Below are positions 1 through 5,133 of a DNA stretch of 5,133 nt, piece by piece (position 1 is the first letter of the stretch; the number at the start of each line of letters is the position of its first letter). The notes beneath the pieces were generated by a model. It was not told the DNA's origin. It was given only the letters and a program-made list of their open reading frames with translations, and searched no databases. Source of the DNA: Pseudomonadota bacterium (GTDB lineage: Bacteria > Pseudomonadota > Alphaproteobacteria > Rhizobiales > Hyphomicrobiaceae); assembly GCA_023426855.1 (NCBI GenBank), contig JAEZBU010000155.1, positions 1-5,133 of the forward strand. Direction: 5' to 3'. The translations under genes and the position numbers were made by a program.

Positions 1-362
1 AGGCGCGTGTGATCGACATCCTGCTGGGTGTGGGTATCGGTAAGATCATGATAGGGCAGACCGGTGATGGCGAGCACTGGCGCGCGGTCCGCCTTGGCAT
101 CGTAGAGGCCATTGAGGAGATGGATGCCGCCGGGGCCGGTCGTGGCCAGGCAGCAGCCGAGCTTTCCGGTCCACTTGGCATACCCGCACGCCATCAGCGC
201 GGCCGATTCCTCGTGGCGGACCTGCACGAAGCGGACCTGATCCTTGCGCGTGCGGATCGCCTCCATGATCCCGTTGATGCCGTCACCGGGCATCCCGAAG
301 ATGACGTCCACGCCCCAAGCCTTGAGCGTTTCTATGAGGACATCCGAAGCATTGCGGGGCAT
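1..362 (-). CDS. Thiamine-diphosphate-dependent enzyme, pyruvate oxidase / acetolactate synthase-like (N-terminal part, cut by window edge)
   Basis: The minus strand from the ATG at 362 reads open to base 1 and gives about 120 residues of the N-terminal (PYR) domain of the pyruvate oxidase/acetolactate synthase superfamily. Visible family marks are the opening helix and strand with 'WGVDVIFGMPGDGING' (16-31), the HEE motif whose first Glu (E51) is the usual cofactor-activating glutamate, and 'TTGPGGIHLLNGLYDAK' (74-90). The full protein is usually about 550-600 residues, so roughly a fifth is present. Family members bind thiamine diphosphate and often FAD, and act on pyruvate or related 2-oxo acids; the exact substrate cannot be read from this part. 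The closest named type I recognise is YdaP/PoxB-like. The start is well supported by a GGAGG seven bases upstream. It follows the SDR gene by 15 bases on the same strand, so co-transcription is likely. Confidence 0.86.
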   Translation of the reverse strand, partial: MPRNASDVLIETLKAWGVDVIFGMPGDGINGIMEAIRTRKDQVRFVQVRHEESAALMACGYAKWTGKLGCCLATTGPGGIHLLNGLYDAKADRAPVLAITGLPYHDLTDTHTQQDVDHTR

Positions 363-369
363 TGGTGGT

Positions 370-374
370 CCTCC
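370..374 (-). promoter_or_regulatory. Shine-Dalgarno site of the thiamine-diphosphate enzyme
   Basis: On the minus strand GGAGG (inside GGTGGAGG) lies seven bases before the ATG at 362. This is a near-ideal ribosome binding site. It sits in the 15-base gap after the TAA stop of the SDR gene and fixes the start of the downstream gene. Confidence 0.8.
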
Positions 375-377
375 ACC

Positions 378-1352
378 TTAGAGGATGGGTTTGCCGCCGG
401 TGACGGCGATGGTGGCGCCGGAGACGTAGCTCGAGAGAGGATCGGCGAGCATGACGAATGCCGTCGCGAGCTCCGCCGGTTGGCCGGGCCGCTTCATGGG
501 CACCTGCTTTCCGAAGTTGGACACCGACTCTTCCGGCAGCGTCGATGGGATGAGCGGCGTCCAGATCGGACCGGGCGCCACGGCATTGGCGCGGATGCCC
601 TTCTCCGCCAACAACTGCGCAAGGCCGGCCGTGTAGTTCTGAATGGCGCCTTTGGTGGTGGCGTAGGCGAGCAGGGTCGGATTTGGTGTGTCGGAATTGA
701 TCGAAGCCGTGTTGATGATGGCGCTGCCGGGCTGCATATGCGCGACTGCGGCTTTTGTCAGATAGAACATGGCGTGGATGTTGACCCTGAAGGTGAGTTC
801 CCACTCCTCATCGGAAATATCGCCGATCTGCTTGAAGCTCGCTTGATGGGCCGCGTTATTCACGAGGATGTCGATGCCGCCCAGCTCGGACACCGCTTTC
901 TCGATGATCGTCCGGCAATGCGCGGCATTCTGAATATCGCCCGGCACCAACAGCGCCTTTTGACCGGCGGCTTCGACCAGCTTTTTCGTTTCCTCGGCAT
1001 CCTCGTGCTCTTCCAGATAGGAAATGAGCACGTCCGCACCTTCGCGCGCATAGGCAATGGCGACGGCGCGGCCGATCCCACTATCGGCGCCGGTGATCAC
1101 CGCCTTCTTGCCGTTGAGGCGTCCGGAGCCCTTGTAACTCTCCTCGCCATGATCCGGGACCGGCTTCATCTTGGCCGTAAGACCGGGCATCGGCTGCTTC
1201 TGTTTCGGAAACGGTGGTTGCGGATGCTGTGATGAGGTCACGGGATGGCTCGCAGGTTCGGATTGGGGCGGGCGCGGCGCCGTGGGGGCACTTTGCGCTT
1301 CATGTTCCAACACGGCGATGTGCTTGAGGTTCCCGTCCAAATCGTTCGGCAT
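378..1352 (-). CDS. SDR family oxidoreductase, YghA / general stress protein 39 (YdaD) type
   Basis: NAD(P)(H)-dependent short-chain dehydrogenase/reductase, cytosolic; substrate unknown. Counting from the ATG at 1352 (324 residues), the subfamily lead-in 'PKQKQPMPG' and 'PVPDHGEESYKGSGRL' are at about 49-79, the Rossmann motif TGADSGIG at 87-94, NNAAH at 165-169, and the catalytic set Ser217 (in TASINS), Tyr230 and Lys234 (YATTK). 'PGPIWT' follows at 260-265. All SDR active-site elements are intact. The subfamily resembles E. coli YghA (about 294 residues) and B. subtilis YdaD (about 286). The start is uncertain: a GTG at 1367 is also in frame, and a GTG at 1241 would give 287 residues, the usual family length. 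The first 37 residues are Pro/Ala/Ser/Gln-rich but keep GC-rich third positions typical of coding DNA. No start has a strong ribosome site. It heads a likely two-gene operon with the thiamine-diphosphate enzyme. Confidence 0.9.
   Translation of the reverse strand: MPNDLDGNLKHIAVLEHEAQSAPTAPRPPQSEPASHPVTSSQHPQPPFPKQKQPMPGLTAKMKPVPDHGEESYKGSGRLNGKKAVITGADSGIGRAVAIAYAREGADVLISYLEEHEDAEETKKLVEAAGQKALLVPGDIQNAAHCRTIIEKAVSELGGIDILVNNAAHQASFKQIGDISDEEWELTFRVNIHAMFYLTKAAVAHMQPGSAIINTASINSDTPNPTLLAYATTKGAIQNYTAGLAQLLAEKGIRANAVAPGPIWTPLIPSTLPEESVSNFGKQVPMKRPGQPAELATAFVMLADPLSSYVSGATIAVTGGKPIL
1309..1333 (-). promoter_or_regulatory. Possible EcfG/RpoE2-type promoter for the SDR operon
   Basis: The minus strand has GGAAC (1333-1329), 16 bases, then TGTT (1312-1309). 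This fits the alphaproteobacterial general-stress consensus GGAAC-N18-TT, though the -10 element is TGTT rather than the better CGTT. Transcription would begin near 1302, inside the long form of the SDR reading frame, so if it is real the protein starts at the GTG at 1241. A chance match is quite possible because only seven positions are constrained. Confidence 0.28.
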
Positions 1353-1418
1353 CGCTCTTGCACGCACGATCCGGACGGCTATGGCTCAGACAGCATCCTG
1401 ATCAGACTGGAAAAAGCC

Positions 1419-2639
1419 TTGGCAGAACGCACCGGCAGCGCTGATCTTTCCCTCCATGGCGGGTGCGTGCTGGCCTGCCTCGGACAGCATATGTCCGTGC
1501 TCGGCGCCGTCATTGTCGAGGTCATCCACCCATCATTACGGCCGCGATGAAGTCCTGCGGCGCCTTTCGCACCCGTTCTGGTTCCAGTCCTTCGGTGCGG
1601 TCATGGGCATGGATTGGCACTCATCCGGCATCACCACGAGCGTCATCGGCGCCCTCAAGCGCGGGCTCGCTCCTCTCAGCGGTGAACTCGGCATCCAATG
1701 TGTGCGGCGGCCGCGGCAGGCATTCGCGCCGCACGCCCGATGAGCTCAACGCGCTCGGAGACCGATCGGCTTCGATGCAATTGCGCTGACCCGCGCCAGC
1801 CGTCTGGTCGCCAAAGTCGACAGCGCCGCAGTGCAGGATGGGTTTGACCTTTATCTGCACGGCCTCTTCGTGACCGATGAGGGCAAATGGACGGCTGTCC
1901 AGCAGGGCATGAACGAAGACACGCGGCAGGCACGCCGCTACCACTGGCATTCGGGCGACGTCACCGACTTTGTCGACGCGCCGCACAGCGCCATCCAAGG
2001 ACCGTGCCAGGGCGACATCTTCAATCTGACCGACAAGCGTGCCGCTGCTTCGCGATCGGCGCAACTCGATCTGCTGGCGATCCTCGGTCCCGGCCGCATC
2101 GTTGGCGAGCTTGCCGCGATCTTTGCGAGCGCTCCTTCTCAGATGACGCTGCCGTATCTTATCATGCCGGCGCACCATGATGTGCGTTCCAGCGATGGCT
2201 TCACGCGCCGGCTGCACGGAACGCTCGCGGCCCCGGCGATTTTTCCGAACTGCTGCTTACGCCCGGCGTCGGCGCGCGAACCGTGCAGTCCCTGGCCATG
2301 GTGGCGGAGGTCGTCCATGGCACGCCTTACCGCTTCCAGGACCTGGCGCGATTTTCCCTGGCGCATGGCGACAAGGACCGGCATCCCCACCCGGTGCCGA
2401 TCAGCGACGAGACCATCCGGGTTCTGAAATCGACCGTTAAACATGCACGGCTGGGCCAGACGGAAGAACCCGCCGTGTTCAAACGGCTGGATGTCCGAGC
2501 GCGGCCCCTCAAGCGCACGGCAAACGACCCATCGCTCGTGGCCTTCATCGCCGGCGAACGCGAGCATTCGCCGTCGCGATATGGCCGCTCCGCTTTCGGC
2601 TGGGAAAAAGATGTCGTCAGGCGTGGCAGGGCTGGGTGA
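1419..2639 (+). pseudogene. DUF763-family protein, broken by four frameshifts
   Basis: Pieces of one DUF763 protein lie in order in three plus-strand frames. Piece 1 (from TTG 1419) has 'RTGSADLSLHGG'. Piece 2 (about 1531-1697) has 'YGRDEVLRRLSHPFWFQSFG' and 'MDWHSSGITTSVIGALKRG'. Piece 3 (about 1698-1764) has 'GGRGRHSRRTPDEL'. Piece 4 (1765-about 2229) has 'SRLVAKVDSAAVQDGF', 'VVQQGMN'-like 'AVQQGMNEDTRQARRYHW' and 'LIMPAHHDV'. Piece 5 (about 2235-2639) has 'LLLTPGVGARTVQSLAMVAE', 'FSLAHGDKDRHPHPVP' and 'FGWEKD'. The shifts fall near 1530 (+1), 1697 (+1), 1764 (-1) and 2230 (-1, with a few residues missing). Their sum is zero, so first and last pieces share a frame. Spliced, it gives about 400 residues, near full family length. 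The family's function is unknown; piece 5 looks like a DNA-binding helix-hairpin-helix. Some usually conserved residues in piece 1 also seem changed, which favours decay over sequencing error. It lies just upstream of the ligase gene on the same strand. Confidence 0.85.
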
Positions 2640-2701
2640 GATGCAGCCCGCATCCACCAAAGGTTTTCCATCACCTACGTGCCGACCTCGGAACGAGCTG
2701 C

Positions 2702-2726
2702 GGAACCCGAGATCCATGGATCCGTT
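2702..2726 (+). promoter_or_regulatory. EcfG/RpoE2-type general-stress promoter upstream of the LigC-like ligase
   Basis: GGAAC (2702-2706), a 16-base spacer, then CGTT (2723-2726) match the alphaproteobacterial EcfG consensus in both elements and in spacing. Transcription would start near 2733, giving a leader of about 15-25 bases before the ATG at 2749 or 2758. Its place in the gap after the DUF763 remnant and directly before the ligase supports function. It also argues against the in-frame ATG at 2716, which lies inside the site. A second GGAAC at 2690 has no -10 partner at proper spacing. Confidence 0.5.
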
Positions 2727-2757
2727 CGACCCGGAACAGCTATTGTCGATGACGACG

Positions 2758-3825
2758 ATGCACATTAAAGCGCAAAGGCGGGCAAATACTTTTCAAGGGT
2801 TGCGCATCCCGCTCGACCTTGAGCCGATGGAAGCGCGCTCGGTTGCAGAACTGCCCGAGGCCACCGGCTGGCAATTCGAACCGAAGTGGGACGGCTTCCG
2901 CTGCCTCGCGTTCCGTGCCGAACACGACGTCGAAATGACTGCTAAGTCGGGGAAGTCACTCTCGCGCTTCTTTCCTGAAGTACTCGACAACCTTCGCGCC
3001 GTTCCAGAGCAGCATTTCGTCCTCGACTGCGAATTGGTGATCGATATCTGTGGGAGGCCATCATTCGATGCGCTGCAGATGCGCCTGCATCCGGCCGAGA
3101 CCCGCATTCACAAGCTGGCGGTTGAAACGCCGGCTCGTTTGATCGCTTTCGATTGCCTGCAACGAGAGCTCAACACGTCTCTTCTGGATAAACCTTTCGA
3201 GCAGCGCAGGCTCGCGCTCGAAAGGTTCCTGGCCCAGCCGTCGTCAGATATAGCTCTCACCGAATACACGCGCGATCTGCGCAAGGCCGCACGATGGCTG
3301 AAGCATCCCGAGACGGCGTATGACGGTGTCGTCGCCAAACGTCTCGACCTGCCTTATCGGTACGGCGAGCGTGCCATGCTGAAAGTGAAGCACAAGAGAA
3401 CCGCCGATTGCGTCGTTGGCGGCTTCCGGTACGCCAGCGCGGGAAAGATTGTCGGCTCACTCCTGCTTGGTCTTTATGATGATGCCGGACTGCTGCATCA
3501 CGTCGGCTTCACGTCCAGTCTTTCAGCCATGGACAAACTAGCTCTCTCCACGCGACTGGAAGCGCTCATCGAGCCTCCTGGCTTCACGGGCGATGCGCCA
3601 GGAGGCCCGAGCCGCTGGAGCACACAGCGTTCGGCTCAGTGGCAGCCCTTGCGCCCGGTGCTGGTGGTCGAAGTCAGCTTCGATCACGTGACCGGCTACC
3701 GCTTTCGGCACGGCACTGCATTCCTGCGATGGCGGCCGGATAAATCTCCTCGTCAATGTACGTTTGCGCAGCTACGCGGAAATGCGCCGAAGCGCCCCCG
3801 GTCAACGCGGCCGATGCGGTCGTAG
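2758..3825 (+). CDS. ligC: Stand-alone ATP-dependent DNA ligase, LigC-like
   Basis: Seals nicks in DNA using ATP; in bacteria such ligases support Ku-dependent end joining or related repair. Counting from the ATG at 2758 (355 residues, normal for LigC), the adenylation domain has motif I K43-W-D-G with the adenylated lysine, motif III as D90-C91-E92, motif IIIa near 127-132 (RLIAFD), motif IV D189-G-V-V-A-K194 and motif V K209-V-K211. The OB-fold domain starts near 216 ('DCVVGGFRYA') and includes 'PPGFTGDAPGGPSRWS' (273-288) and motif VI R324-W-R-P-D-K329. No nuclease or polymerase domain is attached. The frame is open back to 2443, but that part overlaps the DUF763 remnant and has no ligase homology. 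ATGs at 2749 and 2716 are alternatives; the promoter-like site favours 2749 or 2758. No strong ribosome site is seen. Oddity: motif III normally reads D-G-E and here is D-C-E. The gene ends in tandem TAG stops and converges with the LigD gene. Confidence 0.9.
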   Translation: MHIKAQRRANTFQGLRIPLDLEPMEARSVAELPEATGWQFEPKWDGFRCLAFRAEHDVEMTAKSGKSLSRFFPEVLDNLRAVPEQHFVLDCELVIDICGRPSFDALQMRLHPAETRIHKLAVETPARLIAFDCLQRELNTSLLDKPFEQRRLALERFLAQPSSDIALTEYTRDLRKAARWLKHPETAYDGVVAKRLDLPYRYGERAMLKVKHKRTADCVVGGFRYASAGKIVGSLLLGLYDDAGLLHHVGFTSSLSAMDKLALSTRLEALIEPPGFTGDAPGGPSRWSTQRSAQWQPLRPVLVVEVSFDHVTGYRFRHGTAFLRWRPDKSPRQCTFAQLRGNAPKRPRSTRPMRS

Positions 3826-4001
3826 TAGTTCATTGGTCTCCATTACCGGTCGCGCGCTGAGGGGCGCAACAATCGGATATCTTCGCAAGCCGGATGATGC
3901 TGCAGAACGTCGTCTGCATGCACGGGCTGGCTGCCGAATTCTTCTATGACAGCGACAAGGTCACGCCTAACCATGCGATGCCGCCCCTGAGTGTGCATTC
4001 G
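3826..4001. other. Convergent intergenic gap between the LigC-like and LigD genes
   Basis: These 176 bases lie between two stop codons that face each other. I see no protein homology in any frame. The only structure noted is a six-base inverted repeat, TGCAGA (3901-3906) and TCTGCA (3913-3918), with a six-base loop and no T-run. It could help end transcription from both sides but is too weak to call as a terminator. Confidence 0.5.
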
Positions 4002-5133
4002 CTAACGCCCGCTTGCGCCATGGCTCAGGAACTTCTGGATCGCCGGTTGGAGGGGACGCTCGCCCTCATAATAGCCACGCCAGGGCTTCCTCTTCGATAG
4101 AAGTGGCGCAGCCGTCTTCATCGTGAAGCGCATGGGATCCAGGCCTGAGCGAACCTGGCTCCAGTCCAGCGGCATGGAGACGGGCGCGCCGGGCCGCATG
4201 CGCGGTGAGAGCGGAGCAACAGCCGTCGACATGCGATCGTTGCGCAGATAGTCGAGGAAAATCCTCCCGGTCCGCTTCTTCTTCGCCATGTTGATGAGAT
4301 ACCGATCGGGGCTGTCATCGGCCATGGCCGCGCAGACCGCCTGCGCAAATGCCTTGGCCTCATCCCAGCCGAGCGTGTCCTTCTCTGTGACTTTCAGCGG
4401 CGTCACCACATGCAATCCCTTGCCGCCCGTCGTCTTACAGAAGGCGACCAGGCCTACCTGTTCGAGACGCTCGCGCATCTCCTTGGCCGCTGCGATCACA
4501 TCGCCAAATGGCACCTCTGGTGCGGGGTCGAGGTCGAAGACCAGACGGCCCGGCCGTGCCGGATGGTTCGGTTCGTTGTTCCAAGGATGGAATTCGAGCG
4601 CGGCTATCTGTGCTGCCGCAATGAGCCCTTCGACGCGGTCGATCTGGATGTAGGGTTTCCGATCGCCCGAGACCGTCACTTGCGAGAGCAGGTTCGACAT
4701 CCCTTGCATGGCGTGCCGTTGGAAGAACCGTTCTGCATGGATGCCGTCGGGAGCGCGGATGATGGAGCACGGCCTGCCCTTGATGTGTTCCAGCATCCAC
4801 GCGCCGACGCTCTCGAGATAGCGTGCCAGGTCGATCTTCGTATAGGGCCCCTGCCCGGCTTCCGACGGCCAAAGCACCTTGTCGGGCTTCGAGATCACCA
4901 CGCCGCTAACGACGGACGATCCGGCTTTTCCAGTTAATCTTCGTGACTTGGTTGGCACAGGCTGCGCGACGTCCGTCTCTTCGAGTGGTACCGCCCGCTC
5001 GGCTTTGACCTCCTTGGCCGGCTTGTCTTCGCGCAGCCCTTTGAACGCCGCCTGCCTCACCATGCCATCGCCGGTAAAGCCAGCGAACTCGATTTCGGCG
5101 ACTAGGTCCGGCTTCACCCATGTCCAATCCGAT
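4002..5133 (-). CDS. ligD: LigD-type NHEJ protein: end of ligase domain plus polymerase/primase domain (5' part beyond window)
   Basis: Multifunctional end-joining enzyme that works with Ku to fill and seal double-strand breaks. The minus-strand frame is open to the right edge and begins in mid-protein ('SDWTW' then VKPDLVAEIEFAG), so the GTG at 5117 is not the start. Numbering from that GTG codon, the end of the ligase OB-fold shows motif VI R29-E-D-K32. A charged linker (about 33-68) leads to the archaeo-eukaryotic-primase-like POL domain (about 70-371). This has 'VLWPSEAG' (81-88), 'FFQRHA' (131-136), 'EFHPWN' (175-180), the metal-binding D195-L-D197-P, 'TTGGKGLH' with His236, and the third acidic residue Asp289 in 'FLDYLRND'. 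All key polymerase residues are present. POL at the C-terminus implies the nuclease-LIG-POL or LIG-POL order found in Pseudomonas and rhizobia. It stops with TAG at 4002-4004. No Ku gene is visible; one may lie outside the window. Confidence 0.93.
   Translation of the reverse strand, partial: SDWTWVKPDLVAEIEFAGFTGDGMVRQAAFKGLREDKPAKEVKAERAVPLEETDVAQPVPTKSRRLTGKAGSSVVSGVVISKPDKVLWPSEAGQGPYTKIDLARYLESVGAWMLEHIKGRPCSIIRAPDGIHAERFFQRHAMQGMSNLLSQVTVSGDRKPYIQIDRVEGLIAAAQIAALEFHPWNNEPNHPARPGRLVFDLDPAPEVPFGDVIAAAKEMRERLEQVGLVAFCKTTGGKGLHVVTPLKVTEKDTLGWDEAKAFAQAVCAAMADDSPDRYLINMAKKKRTGRIFLDYLRNDRMSTAVAPLSPRMRPGAPVSMPLDWSQVRSGLDPMRFTMKTAAPLLSKRKPWRGYYEGERPLQPAIQKFLSHGASGR

Noticed and set aside
9..1232. 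Long plus-strand open frame of 407 codons
   Set aside because: It lies opposite the SDR and thiamine-diphosphate genes, has no recognisable domain and is an antisense by-product of GC-rich codon use.
1621..2217. Minus-strand open frame of 198 codons opposite the DUF763 remnant
   Set aside because: No family resemblance; the plus strand carries clear DUF763 segments over the same bases.
2294..2320. Inverted repeat GCCATGG / CCATGGC
   Set aside because: Both arms fall in DUF763 codons (AMV and VHG region), each arm holds an ordinary CCATGG site, and nothing nearby suggests a regulatory role.
2443..2757. N-terminal extension of the ligase frame back to an ATG at 2443
   Set aside because: The first 65 or so codons overlap the DUF763 tail in another frame, the composition is not ligase-like, and an EcfG-type promoter site lies inside it.
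2139..2765. Minus-strand open frame of 208 codons
   Set aside because: It lies opposite the end of the DUF763 remnant and the ligase leader, with no recognisable motifs and no ribosome site.
3901..3918. Six-base inverted repeat as a bidirectional terminator
   Set aside because: Short stem, six-base loop and no T-run on either strand; not distinguishable from chance.
4410..4937. Plus-strand open frame of 175 codons
   Set aside because: Antisense to the LigD polymerase domain, whose catalytic residues are all present on the minus strand.

Overview
The window looks like chromosomal or megaplasmid DNA from a GC-rich alphaproteobacterium, most likely of the Rhizobiales (Hyphomicrobiales). The basis is the GC-rich third codon positions, the protein variants (a rhizobial-type stand-alone ATP-dependent ligase, and a LigD with its polymerase domain at the C-terminus), and two promoter-like sites of the kind used by EcfG/RpoE2, the general-stress sigma factor of that group. 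No search could be run, so the taxonomy is an inference.

Left part (1-1352, minus strand): a short-chain dehydrogenase/reductase (SDR) of the YghA / general stress protein 39 (YdaD) type is followed 15 bases later by the start of a thiamine-diphosphate-dependent oxidase/decarboxylase that runs off the left edge. The two very probably form one operon. Both resemble proteins that belong to the general stress regulon of Bacillus subtilis (YdaD and YdaP).

Middle part (about 1419-2639, plus strand): a DUF763-family gene is broken by four frameshifts (+1, +1, -1, -1). Its pieces lie in three reading frames, so no single open frame shows it. Spliced together they cover essentially the whole family, including a helix-hairpin-helix-like segment. 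It is called here as a pseudogene.

Right part: a stand-alone ATP-dependent DNA ligase (LigC-like; plus strand, ending at 3825) faces a LigD-type multifunctional NHEJ protein (minus strand, ending at 4002 and running off the right edge). They converge on a 176-base gap. The visible LigD part holds the end of the ligase OB-fold and the whole polymerase/primase domain. A good EcfG-type site (GGAAC-N16-CGTT) lies just upstream of the LigC-like gene. No Ku gene is inside the window.

Taken together, this is a stress-response and double-strand-break-repair neighbourhood: stationary-phase/stress oxidoreductases, two end-joining enzymes and a decayed DUF763 gene. There are no tRNAs, rRNAs, CRISPR arrays, insertion sequences or long repeats visible.
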